A stretch of 64,000 nt of DNA from Pseudomonas urmiensis. Lineage in GTDB: Bacteria; Pseudomonadota; Gammaproteobacteria; Pseudomonadales; Pseudomonadaceae. This document shows positions 53,042 to 62,345 of this stretch, one piece after another. How positions within the stretch are numbered: position 1 is the first letter of the stretch; each line of letters begins with the position of its first letter. The stretch is taken from NCBI RefSeq assembly GCF_014268815.2, contig NZ_JABWRE020000001.1:1741001-1805000 (forward strand). The letters are read 5' to 3'. Below the pieces are notes generated by a model. The model had not been told where the DNA came from and searched no databases. It was given only the letters and a program-made list of their open reading frames with translations. The translations under genes were made by a program, and so were the position numbers.

Positions 53042-54694
53042 GTGATCGCTCATTCTGTCGATGACCCCCTCTACTATCTGCATAACTTCCGTCAGGTCCT
53101 GGCGTGGGTAGCTTTGCGCTATGCCGATCTGCTCGACGACCACGAGCAGGCGTTCATCAGCGCGTTCGAGCAGTTGCAGCAGCCTGCCCAGGCGCTGTTG
53201 GTGCGCATGGTCATGCGCAAGGGCGAGCTGTTTCGCAGCGACAAACTCAACTATGTCGAGATCGGTGACAGTCACTGCGCCTTGCGGCCGTTGACGGCGT
53301 TGGGCTGGGTCAGCACGCAGGCGCCCTTGTCGCTGGAGCAACTGTTCAGCGTGCTGCGCAAGGAGGAGCTGGTGCAGTGCTTCGCTGGGCAACTGAGCCG
53401 CCCGCGTGCGGCCAAGCCGGATCTGCTGGCGCAGTTGCAGGCCTTGTCATTACCCCCCAGGCCTTTCGCGCAGTGGTTTGCCGACAGCCCCGTGCAGATT
53501 ATTCACTGGCGCCTGCAACCCTTGTGCGACCGCTTGCGCTTGTTGTTCTTCGGCAATCTCTACCAGGACTGGTCGGATTTCGTCCTGGCCGACCTGGGCA
53601 TGCTGCGTTTTGAAAAGGTCCCGTTCAGCGATGACAGCCGAGCGCTGCGCCAACGCGCCGAGATCGACCTGGCCATGGCCTTGCACCAGTGTGCCGAGCG
53701 GTTGGAGCAGGGCGAGGCGCCCGCTCTGCTGCTGGCCACGCTTGAGGGCCTGCACAGCGACAACCCCTGGCTGGCGCGGCGCCGCTCGCGGGTGCTGTTC
53801 AGCATCGGCCAGCAGTGCGAACGCCTGGCCGAGTGGGACTTGGCGCTGAAGGTCTATGGCCAAAGCCGCCACCCTGAGGCGCGGATTCGCCAGGTGCGGG
53901 TATTGGAGCGCAGCGAACAGTGGGCGCAGGCCAAGAGACTGGCCGAGCAGATGGCCGCAGCGCCCGACAACGCCCATGAGGTGCAGGCGCTGGCGCGCAT
54001 GCTGCCGCGCCTGACGCGCAAGTTGGGCGGGCCACCCGCCGCTAGGCGCCGCGCGACGGTGGTCACGCCGATCGAGCTGCAACTACCCGTAGAGATGGCC
54101 GAACTTGGGGTCGAAGAGGCCGTGCGCGTGCATTTGGCGCAGCAAGGTGGACAGGTTCATTACGTGGAGAACACGCTGCTCAACAGCTTGTTCGGCCTGC
54201 TCTGCTGGGAGGCGATCTTCGCCCCGGTGCCGGGGGCATTCTTTCACCCGTTTCAAATGGCCCCTCAGGACCTGCACGACGAAGATTTTCAGCAGCGGCG
54301 CAGTGCCCTGTTCGAGGCCTGCCTGGCGCGCCTGGATGATGGCAGCCATGCCCAGGCCATCCTGGCCTGCTTTGCCGCCAAGCAGGGGCTGCAGTCACCG
54401 TTCGTGTTCTGGCAGATGCTCACCCCGCAGTTGCTCGAGCAGGCGCTGGCCTGTGTGCCTGCCGCGCACCTCAAGCAGTGCTTCATGCGCTTGCTGCAGG
54501 ACATCCGCAGCAACCGCGCCGGCATGCCGGATCTGATTCAGTTCTGGCCTGAGCAGGGGCGTTACCTGATGGTCGAGGTCAAGGGGCCGGGGGATCGCTT
54601 GCAGGACAACCAGCTGCGCTGGCTTGAATTCTGTCGTGAGCACGGTCTGCCGGTCGCCGTCTGCCACGTGCGTTGGCGTGAGGCGCTGGCATGA
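53042..54694 (+). CDS. FAN1-like nuclease with C-terminal VRR-NUC domain
   Basis: A ~550-residue nuclease of the FAN1 (Fanconi-associated nuclease 1) family. The N-terminal SAP-like/helical region (~1-100, DDPLYYLHNFRQVLAWVALRYADLL; SFLRKEEL-like FSVLRKEELVQCF) leads to a TPR-like middle (~230-330) and the VRR-NUC domain at ~420-545. Its catalytic set is GMPDLIQF (D497), VEVKGPGD (E512, K514) and Q524. It cleaves 5' flaps and helps repair DNA crosslinks. GTG 53042 is preferred; GTG 53012 lies inside the SOS box. It overlaps the helicase gene by 4 bp. Confidence 0.9.
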   Translation: MIAHSVDDPLYYLHNFRQVLAWVALRYADLLDDHEQAFISAFEQLQQPAQALLVRMVMRKGELFRSDKLNYVEIGDSHCALRPLTALGWVSTQAPLSLEQLFSVLRKEELVQCFAGQLSRPRAAKPDLLAQLQALSLPPRPFAQWFADSPVQIIHWRLQPLCDRLRLLFFGNLYQDWSDFVLADLGMLRFEKVPFSDDSRALRQRAEIDLAMALHQCAERLEQGEAPALLLATLEGLHSDNPWLARRRSRVLFSIGQQCERLAEWDLALKVYGQSRHPEARIRQVRVLERSEQWAQAKRLAEQMAAAPDNAHEVQALARMLPRLTRKLGGPPAARRRATVVTPIELQLPVEMAELGVEEAVRVHLAQQGGQVHYVENTLLNSLFGLLCWEAIFAPVPGAFFHPFQMAPQDLHDEDFQQRRSALFEACLARLDDGSHAQAILACFAAKQGLQSPFVFWQMLTPQLLEQALACVPAAHLKQCFMRLLQDIRSNRAGMPDLIQFWPEQGRYLMVEVKGPGDRLQDNQLRWLEFCREHGLPVAVCHVRWREALA

Positions 54695-56952
54695 GCTACA
54701 GCGTGGCGGTGCGTGCGTTGTGCGAGTTCAGCGCCAAGGTCGGTGATCTGGACTTGCGCTTCACCCCGTCGCCCACCGCCCAGGAAGGCATCGCCGGGCA
54801 TCGGCGGGTGGTGGCGCGGCGCGCTGACGATTACCAGGCGGAAGTCGCCCTCGAAGGGCACTATGAAAGCTTGCGCGTGCGCGGGCGTGCCGACGGCTAT
54901 GACCCGCAGCTCAATCGCCTGGAAGAGATCAAGACCCACCGCGGTGAGCTGGCCCGGCAACCCGACAACCACCGCCAACTGCACTGGGCCCAGGCCAAGG
55001 TCTACGCCTGGCTGCTGTGTCAGGCGCGGCAACTCGCAGAGGTCGAGGTGGCGCTGGTCTACCTGGATGTCGACAGCGATCGGCAAACCGTGATCAGCGA
55101 GCAGCACACGGCGGCAGAGTTGCAGCGCTTCTTTGCGCTTCAGTGCCAACGTTTTCTGGCCTGGGCGCAGATGCAGGAACAGCGCCTCGCCGAGCGTGAC
55201 CAGGGCTTGCAGGCGCTGAGCTTCCCCTATCCGCAGTTCCGCCAGGGCCAACGCCAACTGGCCGAGACCTTGTACAAGGCGGTGAGTACCGGCCGCTGCC
55301 TGATGGCCCAGGCCAGTACCGGCATCGGCAAGACCCTTGGCACGCTGTTCCCGCAGCTCAAGGCGATGGCGCCGCAGCGCCTCGACAAGCTGTATTTTCT
55401 GACGGCCAAGACGCCCGGCCGGGCGCTGGCACTCGATGCCCTGCGCCAGATCGACCAGGCCACGCCCCAGCCAGCTTTGCGTACGTTGGAACTGATCGCC
55501 CGCGACAAGGCCTGCGAGCACCCCGGCAGCGCCTGCCATGGCGAGTCCTGCCCATTGGCCAAGGGGTTCTACGACCGCCTGCCTGGCGCACGCGAGGCGG
55601 CTGGGGCGCGGCCACTGCTCGATCGCCAGGCGCTGCGTGAGGTGGCCCTGGAACATCACGTGTGCCCTTACTACCTGGGCCAGGAGATGGCGCGTTGGGC
55701 TGATGTGCTGATCGCCGACTACAACTACTACTTCGATGCGCACGCCTTGCTGTTTGGCCTGGCCCAAGCCAACCAGTGGCGGGTATCGGTGTTGGTGGAC
55801 GAGGCGCATAACCTGGTCGAGCGGGGGCGAGGCATGTACAGCGCCAGCCTGGATCAAGGCCAACTGCAGGCGTTGCGCCAGAGCAAGCCTGAAGGGTTGG
55901 TCAGCGCGCTGGATCGGCTGAACCGCCAGTGGAACGCCCTGTACAAAGACCAGCATGCGCCGTACCAGGCCAGTGAGCGGTTGCCCGATGGCTTGCTCAG
56001 CGCGTTGCAGCAGTGCATTGGCTTGATTCAAGAGCGCCTGAACCAGGCGCCTGCGCAAGTCGACCCGCTGCTGTTGCAGTTCTTCCACCAGGCCTTGCAG
56101 TTCAGCCGGGTGGCGGAGCTGTTCGATGAGCATTTCATCTTCGACATCAGCCAGCGCAATGGCCCGCGCAAGCGGCGCCTGGCCACCTTGTGCCTGCGCA
56201 ATGTGGTGCCGGCACGCTTGCTTGGCCCGCGCATGAGTGCCGCGCGCAGTGTCACGTTGTTTTCCGCCACCCTCAGCCCACGGCATTTCTATGCCGACCT
56301 GCTGGGCATGCCCGGTGACACTGCTTGGCTTGAGGTCGCGGCGCCGTTCAAGGCAGAGCAACTGGATGTACGCATTGTCAGCCAAGTGTCGACCCGCTAT
56401 CAGCACAGGCAGGCTTCGCTGGCGCCGATCGTCGAATTGATCGCCGAGCAGTATCGCAACCGGCCGGGTAACTACCTGGCATTTTTCAGCAGCTTTGAAT
56501 ACCTGCAGCAGGTCGCCGGGCTGCTGGCCGAACGTTACCCTGAGCTGCCGCGCTGGGAGCAGGCGGCGGGTATGGATGAAGCCGCGCGCGAGGCATTTCT
56601 CGCGCGTTTTGTGCCGGACGGGCAGGGCATCGGTTTTGCCGTGCTGGGCGGGGCGTTCGGCGAAGGGGTGGATTTACCGGGCACGCGCCTGATCGGCGCC
56701 TTTGTCGCTACCCTCGGCCTACCTCAGGTCAACCCGATCAATGAGCAGTTCAAACAACGCCTGGGTCGTCAGTTTGGCGCGGGGTTCGACTATGCCTACC
56801 TGTACCCGGGCGTGCGCAAGGTGATCCAGGCCGCCGGGCGGGTTATCCGCGGTGATGACGACCGTGGCGTGCTGCTGCTGATCGACGAGCGCTTCGCCGA
56901 GCCACGGGTGCAGCAGATGTTTCCCGCCTGGTGGCAGACGGCCAGTCAATAA
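54691..56952 (+). CDS. XPD/DinG-like Fe-S helicase with an N-terminal PD-(D/E)xK-like nuclease domain
   Basis: A 753-residue superfamily 2 helicase. N-terminal domain (1-~165): VRGRADGYDPQ (D68), LEEIKTH (E79, K81) and HWAQAKVYAWLL (Q101, Y105), which fits the RecB/Cas4-like G..D - ExK - QxxxY nuclease pattern. Helicase part: Walker A ASTGIGKT (208-215), four candidate cluster cysteines (C275, C282, C287, C325), DEAH (370-373), and QAAGRVIRGDDD near the end. It should be a 5'-3' translocase on single-stranded DNA. It overlaps the FAN1-like gene by 4 bp, so the two are coupled. Four residues earlier than the usual DinG, no exonuclease domain of the RNase T type is present. Confidence 0.9.
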   Translation: MSYSVAVRALCEFSAKVGDLDLRFTPSPTAQEGIAGHRRVVARRADDYQAEVALEGHYESLRVRGRADGYDPQLNRLEEIKTHRGELARQPDNHRQLHWAQAKVYAWLLCQARQLAEVEVALVYLDVDSDRQTVISEQHTAAELQRFFALQCQRFLAWAQMQEQRLAERDQGLQALSFPYPQFRQGQRQLAETLYKAVSTGRCLMAQASTGIGKTLGTLFPQLKAMAPQRLDKLYFLTAKTPGRALALDALRQIDQATPQPALRTLELIARDKACEHPGSACHGESCPLAKGFYDRLPGAREAAGARPLLDRQALREVALEHHVCPYYLGQEMARWADVLIADYNYYFDAHALLFGLAQANQWRVSVLVDEAHNLVERGRGMYSASLDQGQLQALRQSKPEGLVSALDRLNRQWNALYKDQHAPYQASERLPDGLLSALQQCIGLIQERLNQAPAQVDPLLLQFFHQALQFSRVAELFDEHFIFDISQRNGPRKRRLATLCLRNVVPARLLGPRMSAARSVTLFSATLSPRHFYADLLGMPGDTAWLEVAAPFKAEQLDVRIVSQVSTRYQHRQASLAPIVELIAEQYRNRPGNYLAFFSSFEYLQQVAGLLAERYPELPRWEQAAGMDEAAREAFLARFVPDGQGIGFAVLGGAFGEGVDLPGTRLIGAFVATLGLPQVNPINEQFKQRLGRQFGAGFDYAYLYPGVRKVIQAAGRVIRGDDDRGVLLLIDERFAEPRVQQMFPAWWQTASQ

Positions 56953-57038
56953 TCCCCGCTCGGCCCATCGCACGGCGTTGCAACTCCCAGTACACTGCGC
57001 GTTCAAACACCTACATTCGTTGAACTCGAGGTTCTTGC

Positions 57039-58676
57039 ATGACGCTCAGTCCTTTGGCAGGCAAGTTGGCTCCGGCCAGCGTACTGGTTGATATTCCCCG
57101 CCTGCTGACCGCCTACTACACCGGCCGCCCTGATGCGTCCGTGGTTGCCCAGCGGGTTGCCTTCGGCACCTCCGGGCACCGGGGGACCTCCCTTGAGCTG
57201 AGCTTCAACGAGGACCACGTGCTGGCCATCACCCAGGCGATCTGCCTGTATCGCCAGGCCCAGGGCATCGATGGTCCGCTGTTCATTGGCGCCGACACCC
57301 ATGCACTGTCCGCACCGGCTGCGGCCAGTGCCCTGCAAGTGCTGGCGGCCAATGGTGTGCAGGTGATGCTGTCCAAGGACGACGAGTACACCCCGACCCC
57401 GGCGGTGTCCCACGCCATTCTCTGCTACAACCGTGGCCGCCAGGCTGGCCTGGCCGACGGCATCGTCATCACCCCATCGCACAACCCACCACAAAGCGGC
57501 GGCTTCAAGTACAACCCGCCCAACGGCGGCCCTGCGGACAGCGACGTGACCAAGTGGGTCGAGGCCAAGGCCAACGAACTGCTGGCTGCAGGCCTGGCCG
57601 GGGTCAAGCGCATGGACTACGCCCAGGCCCTCAAGGCGCCGACCACCCAGCGTCATGACTATGTCGGCAACTATGTCGCGGACCTGGCCAACGTCATCGA
57701 CTTCGACGTCATCCGCGCCGCCAACCTGCGCCTGGGCGTCGACCCGCTGGGCGGTGCCGGGGTGCGTTACTGGCAGGCCATCGCCGAGCACTACCAGCTG
57801 AATCTGGAAGTGGTCAACACCGAGGTCGACCCGACCTTCCGCTTCATGACCGTCGACTGGGACGGGCAGATTCGCATGGACCCATCCTCGCCTTACGCCA
57901 TGCAGGGCCTGATCGGCCTGCGTGAGCGCTTCGATGTGGCCTTCGCCTGTGACCCTGACCACGACCGCCATGGCATCGTCACCGCCGATGGCTTGTTGGC
58001 GCCGAACAACTACCTGGCGGTGACCATCGACTACCTGTTCCGCCACCGCCCGCAGTGGCGCAGTGATGCGGCAGTGGGCAAGACCGTGGTCAGCAGCGGC
58101 TTGATCGACCGCGTCACCGCGCAACTGGGGCGCACCCTGTACGAAGTGCCAGTGGGCTTCAAGTATTTCGCCCAGGGGCTGTTCGACGGCTCGCTGGGCT
58201 TTGGCGGCGAGGAGAGTGCCGGCGCGTCGTTCTTGCGTCGGGATGGCTCGGTGTGGGCTACCGACAAGGACGGGCTGATCCCTGCGTTGCTGGCGGCGGA
58301 GATGACCGCGCGCACCGGGCGTAACCCGAGCCAGGCCTACGCTGACCTGACCGAGGCATTGGGCAAGCCCTTTGCCACGCGGGTTGAGGCCAAGGCCGAT
58401 GCGCGGCAGAAAGCCCTGCTGAGCAAGTTGGCGCCGGAGCAGGTCAAATCGACCGAGCTTGCCGGTGAGCCGATCGAACAGGTCTTGAGCCATGCGCCGG
58501 GCAATGGCCAGGCCATCGGTGGGCTGAAGGTGATGACCCGCAATGGCTGGTTTGCGGCGCGGCCATCGGGCACCGAGGACATCTACAAAATCTACGCCGA
58601 GAGTTTTGTCGACGAGGCGCACCTGCAGCGGCTGGTTGAAGAAGCTCAGGCGTTGGTGGATGCGGCCATTGCCTGA
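57039..58676 (+). CDS. pgm: Phosphoglucomutase (alpha-D-glucose phosphate-specific)
   Basis: A 545-residue phosphohexomutase interconverting glucose-1-phosphate and glucose-6-phosphate for glycogen, trehalose and cell-surface sugars. The phosphoserine is S147 in ITPSHNPP, the metal-binding loop is DPDHDRHG (D305, D307, D309), the sugar-binding loop GFGGEESAG and the phosphate-binding [14 protein letters not shown] are all intact. Length fits the family. A CGAGGTTC stretch lies upstream of the ATG. It is a single gene with a hairpin after it. Confidence 0.95.
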   Translation: MTLSPLAGKLAPASVLVDIPRLLTAYYTGRPDASVVAQRVAFGTSGHRGTSLELSFNEDHVLAITQAICLYRQAQGIDGPLFIGADTHALSAPAAASALQVLAANGVQVMLSKDDEYTPTPAVSHAILCYNRGRQAGLADGIVITPSHNPPQSGGFKYNPPNGGPADSDVTKWVEAKANELLAAGLAGVKRMDYAQALKAPTTQRHDYVGNYVADLANVIDFDVIRAANLRLGVDPLGGAGVRYWQAIAEHYQLNLEVVNTEVDPTFRFMTVDWDGQIRMDPSSPYAMQGLIGLRERFDVAFACDPDHDRHGIVTADGLLAPNNYLAVTIDYLFRHRPQWRSDAAVGKTVVSSGLIDRVTAQLGRTLYEVPVGFKYFAQGLFDGSLGFGGEESAGASFLRRDGSVWATDKDGLIPALLAAEMTARTGRNPSQAYADLTEALGKPFATRVEAKADARQKALLSKLAPEQVKSTELAGEPIEQVLSHAPGNGQAIGGLKVMTRNGWFAARPSGTEDIYKIYAESFVDEAHLQRLVEEAQALVDAAIA

Positions 58677-58693
58677 TTGAGCGGTTTGTCGAT

Positions 58694-58734
58694 TCCGGCC
58701 CTATCGCTGCGACGTGTCGCGCGATAAGGCCGGA
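58694..58734. terminator. Inverted repeat between convergent pgm and the acyl-CoA dehydrogenase
   Basis: TCCGGCCCTATCGC and GCGATAAGGCCGGA pair with one mismatch around an ~11-base loop. It probably ends both transcripts. Confidence 0.55.
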
Positions 58735-58743
58735 TGATTCAAC

Positions 58744-60513
58744 CTAGAACTGGCCTGCCTCCATCCCATACAAACTCGAACTCCCCGCCCGCACACTGGC
58801 CTCCAGCGCCAACCCCCGCGGCAAGATTCGTTCGAAGAAGAACGCCGCACAGGCAAGCTTGGCCCCGCAGAACTCGGCATCTTCAGCCAATTTGGCCTGC
58901 GCTACCGCGGCCATCCGCGCCCACATGTAGGCATAGGCCGTCAGCCCAAACAGGTGCAGGTATTCCACCGCCGTGGCACTGATCAGGTTGGCGTCGCTGG
59001 CCACCCCGGCCAGCAACCAGCGGGTGGTGTTCTCCAGTCGCACCAAGGCCTCGAGCAACGCTTCGCGATGCACGGGCGCATCGACCGCGAACGCGCGAAT
59101 TTCGGCGGCAAAGGCTGCTAGCCCCTGGCCGCCATCGGCCACCACCTTGCGCCCCAGCAGATCCAGCGCCTGGATACCATTGGTGCCTTCATAGATCTGG
59201 GCAATGCGCACATCGCGCACCAACTGCTCCTGACCCCACTCGCGAATGTAGCCATGGCCGCCGAACACCTGCTGGCCGAGCACGCAGCTCTCCAGGCCGT
59301 TGTCGGTGAAGAAGGCCTTGGCCACTGGCGTCAGCAGGGCGACCAGGCGCTGGGCATGCTCACGCTCACCGGCATCCTCGGCATAACGCGCCAGGTCCAG
59401 CTGCTGGCCCACGTAAGTGGCAAAGGCGCGACCGCCTTCGGTGAGGCTGCGCATGGTCAACAGCATGCGCCGCACATCGCCATGGGCGATGATCGGGTCG
59501 GCGATCCGCTGCTGGGCTTGCGCGCCGCTGGCGGCGCGGCTTTGCAGGCGCTCGTTGGCGTAGCGTGCGGCGTTCTGGTAGGACGCCTCGGCGCAGCCAA
59601 TGCCCTGGATGCCAATCGACAGGCGCTCGTAGTTCATCATGGTGAACATCGCTGCCAGGCCCTTGTTCGGCTCGCCTACCAGAAAGCCGGTGGCGGCATC
59701 GAAGTTCATCACGCAGGTGGCCGAGGCCTTGATGCCCATCTTGTGCTCGATCGAGCCGCAGTGAGCGCCATTGCGTGCGCCTAGGCTGCCATCGGCCTCG
59801 GGCAAGAACTTGGGCACCAGAAACAGTGAAATACCTTTGGCGCCTGCGGGGGCGTCGGGCAATTTCGCCAGGACCAGGTGGACGATGTTTTCAGTCAGGT
59901 CCTGCTCGCCGCCGGTGATGAAGATCTTGCTGCCGCTGATCTGGTAGCTGCCATCGGCCTGCGGTTCGGCGCGGGTGCGGATCAGCCCCAGGTCGGTGCC
60001 GGCGTGGGGTTCGGTCAGGCACATGGTGCCGGCCCATTGGCCGCTGTACAGCTGTGGCAGGTAAGCGGCCTTGAGCGCTTCGCTGGCATGCGCATCGATC
60101 GCCAGGCAGCTCCCGGCACTCAAGGCCGAATACAGGCTGAAGCTGCTGTCGGCGGCGTACATCATCTCTTCGAACAGCACCCCGAGCATCTTTGGCATGC
60201 CCATGCCGTCATAGTCAGGATTACCGCCCAAGCCGACCCAGCCGCCTTCGCGGTAGGTGTGCCAACTCTCGCGAAAGCCGTCTGGGGTGCTGACCTGGCC
60301 CGCTTCGAAGCGCACCCCTTGCTCATCGCCGTTGCGGCTGAGCGGGGCGATCAATTGGCCGGTGATCTTCGCCGCCTCTTCGAGGATGGCGTCAGCGGTG
60401 TCGGCATCGACCCGTTCGGCCAGGGCCGGCAGGCGCGCCCACAGGGCAGGGCCTTGGAACACGTCATGAAGCACGAAGCGCATGTCGCGCAGTGGAGCGT
60501 TGTAGTCGGTCAT
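58744..60513 (-). CDS. Acyl-CoA dehydrogenase with C-terminal extension (DmdC-like)
   Basis: A 589-residue FAD acyl-CoA dehydrogenase. It contains TMCLTEPHAGTDLG (flavin loop), KIFITGGEQDLTENI, SIEHKMGIKAS, and the catalytic glutamate E442 in IYEGTNGIQALDLLGRK. About 110 extra residues at the C-terminus mark the ~590-residue branch found beside acyl-CoA synthetases. It catalyses the first step of beta-oxidation or 3-methylmercaptopropionyl-CoA oxidation. The start is MTDYNAPLRDMRF at 60513; the upstream open frame is out of phase with the synthetase gene. It follows the synthetase by 16 bp, so the two form an operon. Confidence 0.92.
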   Translation of the reverse strand: MTDYNAPLRDMRFVLHDVFQGPALWARLPALAERVDADTADAILEEAAKITGQLIAPLSRNGDEQGVRFEAGQVSTPDGFRESWHTYREGGWVGLGGNPDYDGMGMPKMLGVLFEEMMYAADSSFSLYSALSAGSCLAIDAHASEALKAAYLPQLYSGQWAGTMCLTEPHAGTDLGLIRTRAEPQADGSYQISGSKIFITGGEQDLTENIVHLVLAKLPDAPAGAKGISLFLVPKFLPEADGSLGARNGAHCGSIEHKMGIKASATCVMNFDAATGFLVGEPNKGLAAMFTMMNYERLSIGIQGIGCAEASYQNAARYANERLQSRAASGAQAQQRIADPIIAHGDVRRMLLTMRSLTEGGRAFATYVGQQLDLARYAEDAGEREHAQRLVALLTPVAKAFFTDNGLESCVLGQQVFGGHGYIREWGQEQLVRDVRIAQIYEGTNGIQALDLLGRKVVADGGQGLAAFAAEIRAFAVDAPVHREALLEALVRLENTTRWLLAGVASDANLISATAVEYLHLFGLTAYAYMWARMAAVAQAKLAEDAEFCGAKLACAAFFFERILPRGLALEASVRAGSSSLYGMEAGQF

Positions 60514-60529
60514 ATCGAAGCTCGTCGGT

Positions 60530-62152
60530 TCAGAGGGCCTTGGCCCGGTCGCGCAGCAGGTATTTCTGGATCTTGCCGGTGGAGGTCTTCGGCAGCTCGC
60601 CGAACAGCACGGTCTTGGGCACCTTGAAGGCCGCCAGGTGCTCGCGGCACCAGGCGATGATCTCTGCTTCGCGGGTGGCGCCATGGCCTTGCTTGAGGGC
60701 GACGAAGGCGCACGGGGTCTCGCCCCATTTCTCATCCGGGCGGGCGACCACTGCGGCTTCGAGCACGGCGGGGTGCTTGTACAGGGTGTCTTCGACTTCG
60801 ATGGTGGAGATGTTCTCGCCACCGGAGATGATGATGTCCTTGAGGCGGTCTTTGATCTCGACGTAACCGTCGGCATGCCACACCGCCAGGTCGCCGGTGT
60901 GGAACCAGCCGCCGCGGAAGGCCTCGGCGGTGGCTTCGGGGTTTTTCAGGTAGCCCTTCATCACCGTGTTGCCGCGCATGAAGATCTCGCCCAGGGTGTT
61001 GCCGTCACGCGGTACTGGCTGCAGGGTCTGCGAGTCGGCCACCATCAAGCCTTCCAGGGTTGGGTAACGCACGCCCTGGCGCGACTTGATGCGTGCACGC
61101 TCCGCCAGCGGCTGCTGGTCCCATTCGGCGTGCCAGGCGCACACCGTGACCGGGCCATAGACCTCGGTCAGGCCGTAGACGTGGGTGACCGCGATGCCCA
61201 TTTCCTCGACCGCGCCGATCACCTTGGCCGGTGGTGCCGCACCGGCCACCATCGCCTGCACCGGGTGCTCGATGGCGGCCTTGGCGGTATCCGGCATATT
61301 CACCAGCGCGTTGAGCACGATCGGCGCACCGCACAGGTGGCTGACGCGGTGTTCGCGGATCAGGGTGAGGATCTTTTGCGGATCGACCCGACGCAGGAAC
61401 ACATGGGTGCCGGCCAAGGCAGTGACGGTCCACGGGTAGCACCAGCCGTTGCAGTGGAACATCGGCAAGGTCCACAGGTACACCGGATGGTTGCCCATCG
61501 CCCAGGTCATCTGGTTGCCGATAGCGTTGAGGTAGGCGCCGCGGTGGTGGTAGACCACGCCTTTGGGGTTGCCGGTGGTACCGGAGGTGTAGTTCAGCGA
61601 AATGGCCTGCCATTCGTCCTCAGGCCACTGCCAGGCGAACTCAGGGTCACCCTCGGCCAGCAGCGCTTCATAGTCCAGGTCACTGACCGGTTGGCCTTCG
61701 CCGTATTCCGGATCGTCGACGTCGACCACCAGGGGGGGCTGGGCCAGCAGCGCCAGGGCGCCGTGGATCACCGCGTGAAACTCGCGGTCAGCGATCAGCA
61801 CCTTGGCTTCGCCATGTTCCAGCATGAAGGCAATGGCTTCGGCGTCCAGGCGCACGTTGAGGGTGTTGAGCACCGCGCCGAGCATGGGCACGGCAAAATG
61901 CGCTTCAAGCATCGCCGGGATGTTCGGCAGCATCACCGCAACGGTGTCGCCCTGGCCGATGCCGCGCTCGGCCAGGGCACTGGCCAGGCGTCGGCAGCGC
62001 TGATAGGTCTGCTGCCAGTTGCGCCGGATAGCGCCGTGGATCACGGCCGGGTATTGGCCGTAGACCGAGGCGGTGCGCTCGATGAAGCTCAGCGGGGTGA
62101 GGGGAACATGATTGACAGCAGCGGGCATCAGGCCCTGGGAGAATATCGACAT
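60530..62152 (-). CDS. Acyl-CoA synthetase (AMP-forming, medium/long chain)
   Basis: A 540-residue ANL-superfamily ligase. The P-loop is YTSGTTGNPKG (188-198), the core motif is VYGLTEVYGP, the A8 hinge is GYVEIKDRLKDIIISGGENIS, and the C-terminal adenylation lysine is K527 (PKTSTGKIQK). It resembles AlkK/DmdB-type ligases for medium-chain or 3-methylthiopropionate-like acids. AGGACC precedes the ATG. It is the first gene of the two-gene operon, divergent from a sensor kinase. Confidence 0.93.
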   Translation of the reverse strand: MSIFSQGLMPAAVNHVPLTPLSFIERTASVYGQYPAVIHGAIRRNWQQTYQRCRRLASALAERGIGQGDTVAVMLPNIPAMLEAHFAVPMLGAVLNTLNVRLDAEAIAFMLEHGEAKVLIADREFHAVIHGALALLAQPPLVVDVDDPEYGEGQPVSDLDYEALLAEGDPEFAWQWPEDEWQAISLNYTSGTTGNPKGVVYHHRGAYLNAIGNQMTWAMGNHPVYLWTLPMFHCNGWCYPWTVTALAGTHVFLRRVDPQKILTLIREHRVSHLCGAPIVLNALVNMPDTAKAAIEHPVQAMVAGAAPPAKVIGAVEEMGIAVTHVYGLTEVYGPVTVCAWHAEWDQQPLAERARIKSRQGVRYPTLEGLMVADSQTLQPVPRDGNTLGEIFMRGNTVMKGYLKNPEATAEAFRGGWFHTGDLAVWHADGYVEIKDRLKDIIISGGENISTIEVEDTLYKHPAVLEAAVVARPDEKWGETPCAFVALKQGHGATREAEIIAWCREHLAAFKVPKTVLFGELPKTSTGKIQKYLLRDRAKAL

Positions 62153-62345
62153 GCGGTGGTCCTGTGTGGGAGGCAGGCGCAGCCTGTGCGCTGGGCTCCC
62201 GGTGGCTGATTGTTAGCTCTGATCAGGGAAGGGGCAGCGAAAAATGGCTCGCTTGCCCTGTCGCATTTTTACGCGAACCGCTATGTTAGCTGGAAGATCG
62301 ACTATAGCAATATGGTAGAAATACTATAAAAAGCGAGCTCAAGCC

